Shown: positions 25,781-37,685 of the stretch, piece after piece
How the letters are laid out: every line of letters starts with the position of its first letter
Numbering within the stretch: position 1 is the stretch's first letter
NCBI GenBank assembly: GCA_013368445.1
Contig: JAACJO010000001.1
Coordinates: 2,976,001 to 3,040,000 of the forward strand
DNA: 64,000 bases
Source of the DNA: Leucocoprinus leucothites
Lineage: Eukaryota; Basidiomycota; Agaricomycetes; Agaricales; Agaricaceae
Direction: 5' to 3'
Made by a program: the position numbers and the translations under genes
The notes under the pieces: generated by a model
What the model was told of the DNA's origin: nothing
The model's database searches: none
The model's input: the letters and a program-made list of their open reading frames with translations, nothing else

Positions 25781-27714
25781 TGAGGCGGGCCTGCCCAGCC
25801 AATCGAACACTCCTTGATCTTGCCACCACGCTCAGGTCGAGCTACATATTTCTCCAGGTTCTCCGCTGCTGCCATATCCTGAATATAGTCTGCCAGAGGC
25901 CCCGTCAAAAACTACAAATTTCTCAGGTCTGGGCCGAGCTCAGAGTTACACCCCATGTTCGCCGTAGAAGAAGCGTTCCACTTAGAACACAAGCCCACGC
26001 GAGAGCGAGAGTCATTCTTTTTCCATCACTCGCCAAATCGGACGTTATCTTCGTGTGTATTGAATTGAAGAACTCACGAATCCGGCTTCTCTCGACTTCT
26101 CTCTCTCCGAACTATGTATTCGAACTTCCACTGCTGCTGTGACTCGCTCCGGCTTCATTGGGACTCTGAGGGTTCTAGTTTCCGTGAGATCCGAGTCTCC
26201 GGTCGAATAGCCGTTTACCGTTTGGAGCGTCAGCTCAAAGTACATAGCGGCTGTCGGCTGGCGGTATCTTCTGTGCCGGGATTGCTGAGCGCTTGTCTTC
26301 AAACATCTTTCTCAGACATTTTTAGTTCAGATTGGAAGTCCAGGATCCGTTCGCTTTGTGATTCGAATGATAGAAGTGAGTGCGGTGCCACTCATTTTGT
26401 TCTATTCAGAAAACAACATACTTGGACTAATCATCGCTGTGGAGAGGAGAGGCGCTGCAAGAACTTTGGGTTCCCCTTTTATCTCGACTCGCACTTGAGC
26501 CACCCCCGCAATCATCGCCAAACATATCTAGTGAAAATCGACTGTTAGTCAGCTTAAGGAAGTAACAGGGGAGATGTTGACTCTGTTTGTAGCCGCCGGA
26601 GGTTGTTACCGAGGATCATCGATCATTGGGTTTTCTGTTGACATGTTCTCGGCGATTGCCAGACCTCCTATGTTGGCTTCTTCTTGCCAATGGCCATACA
26701 AGTCTTCAAGGTCTAAACGAGGAACGCTGTTATCAATGCCCTTGAAGTCTTATCGTTATCTTCCTCCACAAGTCGTGTGTGTGTGTGGCTCATTCCACCG
26801 TTTACTTGTCATCGCGATACCTCTCGTCCGGTATTACACCGAGATTTGAGGCTCTTGAACAGGCAAGTTTCAATTTCCACGGTTGTCCAGTACGACTACG
26901 ACGACCTCGATGACATGAACTCCACCCGCCGAACAAGGACTCATGATCTCAGTCCGACGAAACGGTATCTCTGAGCGTTTTACTTAGTTCACATCACCTC
27001 CGTTTCGGAGACCCCTTTTGCATTTGTCTATATACATATGCTTCACTATAGCTATGTTTAGATAGACGTATGTATAGGAACCTCGAATAAAGTTTTCAGG
27101 TTTACTTCGTACTTACTATTTAACCCCGCACTCTCTACGACCCTGATGGGATAATTGGAGTCCATTTTCACTTTCAGGTCGTGTGAGTCTCGCTCGAAAC
27201 CTAGTTCAAGAGTCGACCTGACCGAGAGAGTCTGAGTTGGAGGAAAACCTGCATTGGTATCTGGCCTTGGTCAACGATTTCGAGTCTTATTAAATTGATA
27301 CCGTTGAACGATAGTCGAGGGAGAATTCAGGTTACTACTTGGTGGTGGCATGAACTAGCCCTTCACCCCCCACAGGCTTGACATCCCCGCCCACGCGGGT
27401 CACAAGGACTCGCAACGCCACAGACACATTTGATCCCACGTTATGTAGTACTTCTATAAGCAACAAGCTAAACTTGGCCGTTTATGTCGATGTTATCTGC
27501 TTCTACAGTGTTCTGTTTTCGTTCCTCACATATCCCTGCGCTTGTACTTGTGCACGGAGTTGCGTCTGCTATGCCACAACTGCACATTGTGGCAGTGCTG
27601 ACGGAGTGGTCGTTGCAGGTGCGAATACATCGCTAAAGGTCCTCGGAACTTGTGTCAGTATCTTTGCCTACCCGGTGTACTATTGCATGAGTCCGCTGTC
27701 GAACCGTGTCGAGT

Positions 27715-29636
27715 TGCCTTGGATTATATTGGCTAATTGGCTGAGTGTGTACGGGACACCTTGGATATCTCTATTCCGTCCCGGGTCTGCTGGTATGCCC
27801 TGACTACGTCATATTCTGTCAGAGAAAGATGAGCATAGAGTCGGTCATCTTCAGTGCCAATTTGGCTGGGTGAGCGAAAGACCGTCTCCTTTCAGTTGAT
27901 CGTTGAAGCCATTTATCATCCTGACTGTCCGACTGAGGTAGATAAAGACTGCCTGTCATGGTGACAGATACAAAGAAAAAAAGTCCGGTGGTATTTGGTT
28001 GTTTACTAGAAGGCGTATCAAATTATTTAAGAGAGAGTCTATGTCCCTGTAGCAACACTCGGCTCATAAAATGTAATCTCAGCTGTATGACCTGCATATC
28101 GCCCCTTATCAATAAGGACGCGATTGTTTAGTACGGCCAGCATGGAGTTGCTATACAACTTGCTCAGTAAAAGGCCAGGAACCATAAACAAGGTGGAGTC
28201 GCCCGTAGACAAAACCGAGAGCGGGATATAGGACATGGCTGCAAAGGCTGAAAATGTATGTATATTGTCAGTAATTTCACCCGTTACTGCAACACCCAGG
28301 GATCGGGATTCCACGCACTAACTGACCTGTCAATAGCCCAGTCTCTAACAAAAGTCGCTTGATTCTGATTAGAGATTTTTGTGTTGTCTTTGATGTTCCT
28401 TTTGTTTGTTTTGAGATCTGGTTCAACCAAGTTTATGGTCAAGAGTCTTTCAAGAAACTTGACCTGGTGTGTGCACGTACATGAACAAACATGAATACTG
28501 CAATCACAAGATCGCAAAGAGCTCCGACCAAACCCCAGAGCTTTGAGAATATCAATGGTGACCTCCAAAATTTCAAGGTTGATATGGCCAGCACTCACAA
28601 CTGCATTGAAAATTGTTCCAGCAGCTGCTCTTCCAATAAATGCTCTTGTCACGGCTACGGAACTATCACGATACGCTGATAGTACGCCATATATAACTAT
28701 GGCAGAAAATATACCACAGCCTAATTGGGCCAAGGCGAGCTATGTGGGCCGTGTCAAAGCTGCTCAGATCATTGACGACACTGTACTCACAAAACCCACA
28801 GCTAGAGTAATGCTCTTTGAGTGTGATACCATCCAGATGCGTTGTGCATAAAACAGCTGGACGGTCACAGCAGCTGAGAAGGATGACGGTGTAAACCTAA
28901 TTCCTTGAAGTTATGTCCCGAGGCCACTTACCGAGAGCACTGCTGACAGGTATTGTAAGCCACATGAAACCGAAGGTATGCATGTCGTCCGGCGCTGTCT
29001 GTACAAGTCCTCCGGGAAAGCAAAACATCTCAGAAAAATCTCGCAAAGCAAAGGCTGTTTGGATTGACCCGATAGTGTAGACCAGGTATACAGCCGCCTT
29101 CGTCAACTTTTTGTCATTCGGGAAAGCCAGATGATAGAGGTCTAGTGGATATTGACATTGAGTTACTCAAAATGTGGCTTAAAGGTCACTTTAAGTAACT
29201 CACAGACTTGGACAGTTAGACAACCGTACAGTAGAATATCAAAGCAATAGCCGAAAAACTATGTAATGTCATCAACAGGAATATCAGTACGTGGTACTGA
29301 ACTCACAGCTGGCTGTCTAATTTTCAAGGACTCATTCAAGTCTAATTGAACCTATCTCGCTCTCGGGAATCAAGTCAGAACTCTTCAATAATTGCTGTGC
29401 AACTCACCACCAGTGTTTTCGCGGTTTCTCTGATTGGAAAATTAGAAGGTGGGATTTCAGACATGGGAAGTGAAATACAGTCAGTTTCTAATCGGGGTGT
29501 GAAAATGACTCTTCAATGTCCAACCTGGGTGGGTCATAGTATTTAGGGTTGCACAAGTATAGCCTTGCTGATGACAAAGAACCTGATTGTGATGAGGTCG
29601 AAAATAAAGGAAATTCTAGACGTCGCTATTTCTGTG
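27715..29636. repeat. Invertible block, unit 1 orientation
   Basis: This block matches 35790-37685 in reverse complement, whereas DNA on both sides matches unit 2 in direct orientation. The left edge carries GGCTAATTGGCTGAGTG and GGTCTGCTGGTATGCCCTGA; the right edge carries CTAGACGTCGCTATTT. Both are found reversed at the far ends of the unit-2 block. It contains the DUF6534 gene and its flanks. Confidence 0.75.
28039..29464 (-). CDS. DUF6534-type multi-pass membrane protein, copy 2
   Basis: Minus-strand gene starting at 29462-29464 (MSEIPPSNFPIRETAKTL). A second exon, VQLDLNESLKIRQPA, is followed by FFGYCFDILLYG-CLTVQVY, the YLVYTIGSIQTAFALRDFSEMFCFPGGLVQ exon, FMWLTIPVSSALG, VQLFYAQRIWM, AQLGCGIFSAIVIYGV, a basic loop (KTNKRNIKDNTKISNQN) and the hallmark VPGLLLSKLYSNSMLAVLNNR ending EPSVATGT at 28039. 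It is closest to copy 3, its counterpart in duplication unit 2, and also close to copy 1. No break was seen in the parts I read, so it may be functional. Receptor-like topology; function of the family unknown. Confidence 0.75.
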
Positions 29637-31095
29637 AGACAGACCAAAGATCTAAGTAGCACCACATATCATTTGCTGGTCTCAAGGAAATATCGACCGT
29701 CAATAGCGGTCTCCAAAAAATCGAAGGTGATGAATGAGATCCTGAGGTGTACCCACTCTGGTGCAATTCGTGTGATTCGCAAGGAGCAGCCCTCTGATGC
29801 CGACAAAAAGACCGATCATTTCCCCGTCTCGAAATAAATCGTACACAAATGTCTGCATGCTACAACAGGGGACCTCAAAGTTGTGTCGACGTAAATAGCT
29901 GAAATACCCCATACGTAATGACGCTCACGCTTTGCTGTTTTCTGAGATTAAAACATGATCAATCATCACCTTCTGAACAATGATACAGTTCCCGAACAAC
30001 ATCAGCATTCACTTGTTGCGGATATTATACTGGGCACGCCTTGGAATAGTGTGTATGCTGAGAACAGAGTCGGTATAACATAGTATCGGAGGAAAATACT
30101 CGCACAGGTGTTGTTCAGAGAATTGAGTGGGAGCTAACGACAGCAGGAGATTCAGATATCAGAATCAACAAGCGTAGCCATAGAACCGGATCGTGATGCA
30201 GCAAACTGAAGTTGATGTTCAAACCGAGATCTTTGCATATATTGTTCGCCTTGGTGTTTTCGATGGCCAAATACTGATTTATGCGTGTGACCCTGCCAAC
30301 AAGCACTTGGTGCTAAATCGGGATTCTGGTAACTTTGTGGACAGCTAGATACTTGGTTCTTGCCCAAATCCGTAGACAGTGAACGAAACTGAGGCAGTGG
30401 CAATGTGTGGACGTCACGTTAAGAAGTATATTCGAATTTTTGGCCGAAGGTGGATGTAGGCAGTGGAAATACGCCGGCGGTTCCGACAGACTTGTGATCG
30501 TCTCTTTGGCGGGGGGACTAATCGGATACTAACACGTGTGGACAAAGGTTCTGTTCTGGTATATGAGCAGCGGTGAACCAAGAGAAGCTGAAAGAAGTGG
30601 CAGCACTCGAGATTGGTTCATTATATCATTTATACGCCAGTGTAGACAAAATACGCACTGCTGCTCGTTCTGCGGTTGACCATTCTCAGCCGATTCGAGT
30701 CACCAATAACTTGACGGATATAATTGATAGCCTATTCAGCTGGCCTTAATTGTACTACTACAGTTGCCGCTCTCTCGATTCGTTGTTTGGGCGGAACGTG
30801 GAGGGGGATCTGGAGAGACCCATTCTGGCCCGGGAGGTCCATGGCCTTTCCTCCGTCGACCCGCGCAAATAGATTCTGGAACCGGTATCCGACGCGTTTG
30901 TGATCAGTTTTTACTTCTTCGGGTTTTGAATCATTCATCTCGAGGGTTTATGCATGAAAATTCACAGCGTTCGCTTGCGACCTCATATAAAGATTGTTGA
31001 ATCATCCTGCTGCGAGAAGCTATAGGCGAGTGAGGACACCTGGAGAAGAGATCGGTCGTGGCGAACAAGTTGGAAGGTTCTCTTGAGAGGATAAA

Positions 31096-31712
31096 CAACA
31101 TCAGGAAAAAAATGGATTCGTGGTAAGGGACTATCGACGGTATCGGCTACTGTCATTTCAATATCTGGAGTGTCATTAGCCGGAATCTGATAACCACCCT
31201 TATAACTCCCGATATCGCTGTGTAGCTTTGGCCATTTAGAGTAATTTGGTGTCATGCCGGCGTGGGTTCGGCTTAACTATCACCTCGGTACCCTCCAGTC
31301 ACGTCTAGTAATTCCGTAGTCCTTGTGTATTTCTTTATAGAGGTCTGCATTACGGTTTAAGCTTGGTGACCATAAATCAATATGATCCTGATTCATCTCA
31401 CAGGTACCTGGCTGAGTAGCGTCCACATCATCTTGTAAGCAGGAAGAGAACTCAAATGATTTCACTGGGCTATACCGCTCAAATAGCCCCTGACCAATAT
31501 CAACAAGCATGAACGAGCTTGGTGATTGTAAACCAACACAACCCTGGTTTGTCCCACGGGTAAAGGACTGAAGTACAACCCACACCGTCTGGTAATCAAG
31601 TAAAAGATCTATATTATTTCACCAAGCTGTGTCGCACAAATACCTCCCGACAAATATCCACAATGATGAAGCACCTTGAGCAACAGTGGTTCGAGCCTGG
31701 TGAAGCTGCTTC
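31096..31712. other. 617-bp insertion in unit 1 with a gene-fragment-like frame
   Basis: Unit 2 reads GAGGACAAACAAGCAGTTTCACCAG straight through near 39115-39137, while unit 1 breaks after GAGGATAAACAA at about 31095 and resumes at CAAGCAGCTTCACCAG at about 31713. Between lies DNA with no counterpart. On its minus strand one frame runs from 31585 through a single stop near 31280 to about 30983, with protein-like text (SPSSFMLVDIGQGLFERYSP, then DADLYKEIHKDYGI-like, then DTPDIEMTVADTV). I do not recognise it. It could be a captured exon pair or a short non-autonomous insertion. Confidence 0.5.
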
Positions 31713-31737
31713 AAGCAGCTTCACCAGGCTCGAACCA
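31687..31737. repeat. Perfect 25-bp inverted repeat with a 1-nt centre
   Basis: The arms TGGTTCGAGCCTGGTGAAGC... (31687-31711) and their exact reverse complement (31713-31737) flank one C. The right arm corresponds to normal unit DNA (also at 39131-39155 with small changes). The left arm is the end of the unit-1-only insertion, so it is an inverted copy of the flank. Confidence 0.9.
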
Positions 31738-33365
31738 AACAACATCATTCCCTTCACCCGAACCCAGGCCTGTGCGCTCCACTCTTTTCTCTCCTCTCAA
31801 TTGCGTATTTTTAACATCAGTCGCTCTCCTTCGTTGTTCAGCCCTTTCTTAATCATCAGCAAAGTTACAGGGAACATGCAGCCGCTCCACGACTCGGTGT
31901 CCCACACCCCGAACTCCCATGGCTCCCACCAAAGCTACACCTCGACGCTGAATTCCCCAAATTCCTGGCATAGAGCTCCGTACAGATCAAGTGCACTGTA
32001 TTGGGTTAGTAGACTATTTTGCACTTCATGACCGACTTATTCTGACGAATCGTTTTCCTTCTGGTCGCGATCGTGCAGGCTAAAAAAATAATGACAATTT
32101 CCTGGAACTCCAGTCCACAGCCCGCCAGTAATCCACATCGACATAGACCTATCTTGTCCTATATTCCCGCCGTAGTTAATGGAGGAGGAAGACAGAATTC
32201 AAAATCACTTGGTTCGTGCATGCCCCCTAAACTATCCCGATTTCTGCTCACAGTCGCTGAAATGAATATTACTATCAGCCGTGTCCATTATCTGAGTTTC
32301 TCAAAATAACTGTTCCCCGCTTTTCGAATTTTTACGCCGTCAAGCTCCCAACCGACACAGCTACCACTTATTGGTGCATCCTCCACCAAGGGCTATAAGC
32401 TGTCATTCACTGTGAGCGACTGTGGGCGCGGTTGATTCCATCGCATTCCTTGCCGACCAGATCTAGCCACTGACTCCCGTTCTCTTTGCTGAGCCTGGTC
32501 ATCTCGAAGAGACACAAGGTGATCTTACTTGGAGATCCTGCGCGATGCGCCGGCGCTTGTAGTACACAGGGTCGAACAAAGCATCAGCTGTGTCCTGACT
32601 CCCGTCACCCAGTTGGCCTTGGCTAGTTTTCGTGGTATCCACGGCATGAACATTCAGCTATGTCCTGAACAACAAACATCACTTCCTGGTGTGTATTGCG
32701 ATACTACTCCGAACGTCAAGTGGGGGAATGCCAAAAAATGGCCATTAGTGGGTAACTTGTCATTTTACTATCAGCACCACATCATGGTCGGTCAGAGCGT
32801 TGCGCCGTTGTCGACGTGTATCCCACCGTTTACATGCTCGGAGTATGAGCTGTTGTGCTCAATATCTTAGCGTGAGGGTTATCATCGGCAGACGAGGTGG
32901 TTGGCGACATTGGTGTATGGGGCCGTTGTGGAAAACACTGGAAGAGGCTGAGACTCTTTTACCGCTCTCGGATGCCATTAAAGGTCAGTATCAATGTTTA
33001 TGTTTGCTTCCTATGATGTAGATGCTCATATACATAGAGCAGTGTAAGCATTATTGATATAGAGCAATTGTATTTATGTATGACCTCAAACAACCACAGC
33101 CCCAACTACACCATCATGATATGCACACCGTCCCGCCCTCCTCACCTAATTCACTTACATCTCCGTTAGCAACAATAATGAAAATCACGATGGTCGATCC
33201 TCTCCTCACAGAAGCAGCAGGCTGTTGAGCGCTTGAGTGCTTGAATCCTCGAATTTCATTTTTAATTAATCCGCCCGACATGGCCGACTAACCAGAACAC
33301 GACACGACAACGACACATTTTCTTCACACCTGCATTATGCTCGGAAGTCAGATCACTCAAGCGCG

Positions 33366-33403
33366 TGTCTGTCTGTCTGTCTGTCTATCTGTCTGTCTCT
33401 CTG
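33366..33403. repeat. TGTC microsatellite expanded only in unit 2
   Basis: About nine imperfect TGTC/TATC/TCTC units. The matching place in unit 1 (near 24560) has no such run. Confidence 0.85.
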
Positions 33404-35789
33404 CGCGGTCAGTCGAGGATTCACCGCATCTCGCCTACAACGCCGTTACGTATTATCCCGTGCCGTATATTACGTGCAAGGTCCTGACGCCGTACCTCAA
33501 CACATTGCGCTGTGCAGTGTATAAACCACTTTCATTAACATCTCCTCATTCTCTCTATTCTACACGTGCAGCACCTTCATTTAGGACTAATCGTTGCCCG
33601 AGCTCGCTTGCAGTCAATAATCACGTTTGCAGCATAATTTTCCAAAAGGGTCCTCGACCAAAACCATCCACGTACATAATCCCGGATATTCCAAATTATC
33701 GACGTCACCCGACCACAATGAACGACCCAAACAGAATTATCTCGGAACGCGAGTTTTATGGTTCCGAGAGAGGGGTAGATCACGTCGGAGGATGTGGTGG
33801 TGCGTCACTAAGTTGGTCATTGGAGATTACTGAAATGATGACTTTGGGTTGCTTTGTGTGGTTCTCGGTACCTGTGAAGCCTCAAATCTGAGACTGAGAA
33901 CGTTCGTCTTGGCTTGGAATAAGTGTGCTCCAAAATATGTTTGCGGTAGGCCTACCCAGCCAATTGATCTTACCACCACGCTCAGGTTGAGCTACATATC
34001 TCTCCAGGCTCTCCGTTGTTGCCCAGTCTTGAATATGGCCTGCCAGAGGCCGCATGAAAGACACAATTTTGCTTAATTCTCCACGCTCTGAAGTACATCC
34101 CATGTTTGTAGTGGAAGAAACGTTCCACTGAGAATATAAGCCCACGCGAGAGTGTAAAATTATTTTCCATCGTTCGGCAAATCGGACGTTATCTTCGTGT
34201 GTATTGAGAGAAGAACCCACGAATCCGGCTTCTCTCGACCTCTACTTCTCCGAAATACCCATATATCCTTCTACTGTTGCAAATCGCTTCGGCTTCGCCG
34301 GGACTCTGAGGGCTCTAGTTTCTGCGAGAACAGGGTCTCCAGTAGAATAGCCGTTACCGTTTGGAGCGACAACATAAGTGCATAGTGGCTGTCGGTTGGT
34401 GGTATCTTCTGTGCTGGGACTGCTGAGCGCTTGTCTTCGGACGTCATTCGCAGACGTTTGGTTCAGATTGGAAGCCCAGGATCCGTTTGCTTGGTGCTTC
34501 AATGATAGAACTGTGTTGCGATTCCACTCATCTTCCTATCCAGAACAACCTGACACACTTGTACTAGTCATCGTTGTGGAGAGGAAGGTGCTCAAAGAAC
34601 GCTTGTCCACTTTTATCTCGATTTGCGCTTGAGCTACCCCCGCAATCATCGCCAAATGCATCCAGTGACGTCCCACTGCTCACCAAGTTTAAGGAAATAA
34701 CAGGGGAGATATTGACTCTGTTTGTACCCGCCGGGGATTATTACCGAGGATCATCATTGGATTTCCGGTTGACACGTTCTCGGCGATTGCCAGATCTCTC
34801 ATGTTGACATGCCTAAGTTATACTTGCCAGTGGCCATACAAGCATTCAAAGTTTAAGCGAGGAACACTGTTATCAATACCATTGAAGTCTTATCATTATC
34901 TTCCTTCACAAGTCGTATGTGGCTCTTTCCACTTACTCATCATCGTGACACCTTTCGCCCGGTATCACACCGAGTTCGAGGCTCTCAACAGACAGGTTTC
35001 AATTCCCGCACACTATCCAGTGCGACTGTGATAACCTCGATGACGTGAACTCCACCCGCTGAACAAGGAATGATCTGAGTCCGACGAAACGGTATCTCTG
35101 AGTATTTAGTTCACGTCACCTCTGTTTCGGAGACCCCTCTGTATTTGTCTATATACATACTCTTGACTATAGCTACGTTTAGATGGACGTATGTATAGGA
35201 GCCTCGAATAAAGTTTTCTGTACTTACTATTCGACTCCGCATTTGTTATAACCCTGAAGGAATAAATGGAGTCCGTTTTCATTTTCAGGCCGTGTGAGCC
35301 TCGCTCGACTTGACTGGGAGTCTAAGTGGGAAGAATATCTGCATCATCTGGAATGATTTCGAGTCTTATTAAATTAACGCCGCTGAACAACAGTCAAGGG
35401 AGAACTAATAGCATATATTCGGCACCGTGGCCCCTTCACCACCTTGATGTCCCCACCCACGTGGGTCACAAGAGCTCCGATGTAGCTACCATAGACACGT
35501 TTGATCTCACTGTATGTGATACTTCAACTACTAGTATAAACAACAACCTAAACTCGGCCATTTTCTAAGCTACTCGCTAGGCCGCTTCTGTTGGCTTCGT
35601 CAGTGTTCTGTTTTCGTTCCTTATCCACCCATGCGCTTGGACTTGTACATGAAGCTGCATCGGCTATACTACAGAAGTACATTGTGACAGGGCTGATGGA
35701 ATGGTTGTTGCAGGTGTGAATACTTCGCCAAGGCCCGAACTTGTGTCAGTGTCTTCGCCTGTCCGATGCATTGCGTGAATCCATCTCAA

Positions 35790-37685
35790 AAATAGCGACG
35801 TCTAGAATCCACTTTACTGGGTACAATCAGGTTCTTTGGATCATTGTTATTGGCAAGGCTATCCTTGCTAGACTAAAATACCCTGACTGATTTGACAGCT
35901 CCAGGCTGAACATTGAAGCTTGAAGAATCACTTTCACACCACGATCGAAAACTAACCATCTCTTACCTCCCATGGCTGATATTCTGTCCTCTCGTCTCTC
36001 ACTTGGAGATGTAGAGGAAATAGCAGTAGGTTGCATAATAATCATTGGAGAATTCTAACCAACTATGAGATACTATAGGCACTCTACGTGATGAACTGGT
36101 ACTTGGAAACTAAACGACCGGCTGTGAGTTCCGAGTTAGCGCTACATTCAGATGTCCCTGTTGATGATGGCACCTCGTAGTTTTTCGGCTATTGCTTTGA
36201 TATTCTACTGTATGGTTTTCTGACAGTCCAAGTCTGTGAGTCGCTTAAAGTGATCTTTAAGCCACATTTCAAGTAACTCAACGTCAATATCTATTAGACC
36301 TCTATCATCTAGCTTTTCCGAATAACGGAATTTTGACGAAGATGGCCGTATATCTGGTCTACATTATCGGGTCAATTCAGACAATCTTTGCCTTGCGAGA
36401 TTTTTACGAGCTGTTTTGCTTTCCCGGGAGACTTGTACAGGCAAAGCCTATTCTGCTGTCAGACCTGCATGCCTTTGGCTTCATGTGGCTTACGATACCT
36501 GTCAGCAGTGCTCTCGGTAAGTGGTCTCACATAACTTCAAGGAATTAGGTTTACGCCCCTGTCCTTCTCAGTTGCTGTGACCGTCCAGTTGTTTTACGCC
36601 CAACGTATTTGGATAGTATCACACTCAAAGGGCATTGCTCTAACCGTAGCTTTTGTAAGTACAATGCCGTCAATCATCTGGCCAACTTTGACACTGCCCA
36701 CACAGCTTGCCTTGGCCCAATTAGGCTGTGGTATATTTTCTGCCATAGTTACATATGCCAGTATGCAACCACCACCTCATGGTGGTCTTGAATCCCGGAA
36801 ATCAGGTGTTAATGCACTAGTGAGTGCTTGCCATAGTAACCTAGCAATTTTGGAGGTCACCATTGATATTCTGAAAGGCCTGGAGTTTAGCTGGAGCTCT
36901 TTGCGATCTTATGATTGCAGTATTCATGTTTATCTATGTGCGTGCACGCACCAAATCTCTCGGAAGCCTAGTGACCATAAACACGGAAACCAGATTTCGA
37001 AACAGACAAAGGGAATATCAAAAATAACACAAAAATCTCTCATCAAAATCAAGCGACTTCTATTAGAGACAGGACTATTGACAGGTCAGTTAATGTGTGG
37101 ATTCTGGACCCCTTGTTGTTGCAGTAACGGGTGAAATTACTGACAATATGCATTCATTTTCGGTCATTGCAACTATGTCCTATATGCTACTCTCACTGGT
37201 CTCTCCATTCAACTCCACCCTGTATATGATTCCTGGCCTTTTAATGAGCAAGTTGTATAGCAACTCCATGCTGGCCGTACTAAACAATCGTGTCCTTATT
37301 GATAAGGGGCGATACGCGAGCCATACAGCTGGGATTACATTTTATGAGCCGAGTGTTGCTACGAGGACATAGACTATCTCTTAAATAATTTTGACATCCT
37401 CTAAGCAATCAAATGCTTCGGATTTCTTTCTTCATATCTATCATCATGATGGACAGTCTTTATCTACCTCAGCCGGACAATCAGGATGGCTGATGGCTTA
37501 AACGGTCAATTGCAAGGATAGTCTTTCGCTTGCTCAGCTAAATTAGCACTGAGGACAGCTGATATGCTCAAATTTCCCTCGTAGAATATGATGTAGTCAG
37601 AGCATGCCAGTAGACCCAGAGCGGAATAGCGATACCCAAGCGCTCCCGGACCCACTCAGCTTATATGCTAAGATAATCAAAGCAA
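35790..37685. repeat. Invertible block, unit 2 orientation
   Basis: Reverse-complement counterpart of 27715-29636, bearing DUF6534 copy 3 on the plus strand. Its left edge AAATAGCGACGTCTAG is the reverse of CTAGACGTCGCTATTT at 29617-29632. Its right edge contains the reverse of the TTGGATTAT and CTGAGTG DNA near 27720-27745. Flanks outside match unit 1 directly. Confidence 0.75.
35972..37372 (+). CDS. DUF6534-type multi-pass membrane protein, copy 3
   Basis: Plus-strand gene from ATG 35972 (MADILSSRLSLGDVEEIA). After an intron comes ALYVMNWYLETKRPA, then FFGYCFDILLYGFLTVQVY, then YHLAFPNNGILTKMAVYLVYIIGSIQTIFALRDFYELFCFPG, FMWLTIPVSSALG, VQLFYAQRIWI, AQLGCGIFSAIVTYAS, a basic loop (KQTKGISKITQKSLIKIKRL) and IPGLLMSKLYSNSMLAVLNNR with stop at 37370-37372. 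The order and lengths of exons equal those of copies 1 and 2, and the helices are well preserved, which suggests selection rather than decay. It is the inverted counterpart of copy 2. Function unknown. Confidence 0.78.

Larger units (their letters stand above)
24204..33010. repeat. Segmental tandem duplication, unit 1 (8.8 kb)
   Basis: Unit 1 begins CTATGATGTAGATGCTCAT near 24204 and ends TGTTTGCTTC at 33010. The same start motif appears directly at 33011, opening unit 2. Matched blocks in the same order include the ACCTCAAACAACCACAGCC block (24266 and 33087), CCACCACGCTCAGGT (25820 and 33973), GTACGACTGTGATAACCTCG-like DNA (26890 and 35020), CACACAAATG-CTGCAT (29840 and 37850) and CGCCGGCGCTTGTAGTA (32550 and 39978). 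The copies differ by many substitutions and indels. Extra unit-1 DNA lies at about 25125-25780 and 31096-31712. Apart from DUF6534 copy 2, I recognise no gene in it. Confidence 0.85.

Noticed and set aside
27378..27803. 141-codon plus-strand open frame in unit 1
   Set aside because: The counterpart in unit 2 (35450-35770) is not open in the same frame, and no family is recognisable.
31681..31740. tRNA-like T-arm text (GGTTCGAGCC) near 31690
   Set aside because: It is part of the perfect inverted repeat; no acceptor stem, D-arm or anticodon arm can be placed.
33882..34220. 112-codon minus-strand frame in unit 2 partly open in unit 1 (near 25800-25900)
   Set aside because: Both copies share reading-frame similarity over about 30 residues, but two frames are equally similar and unit 1 has a stop and a frame change. 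Not enough to call a gene.
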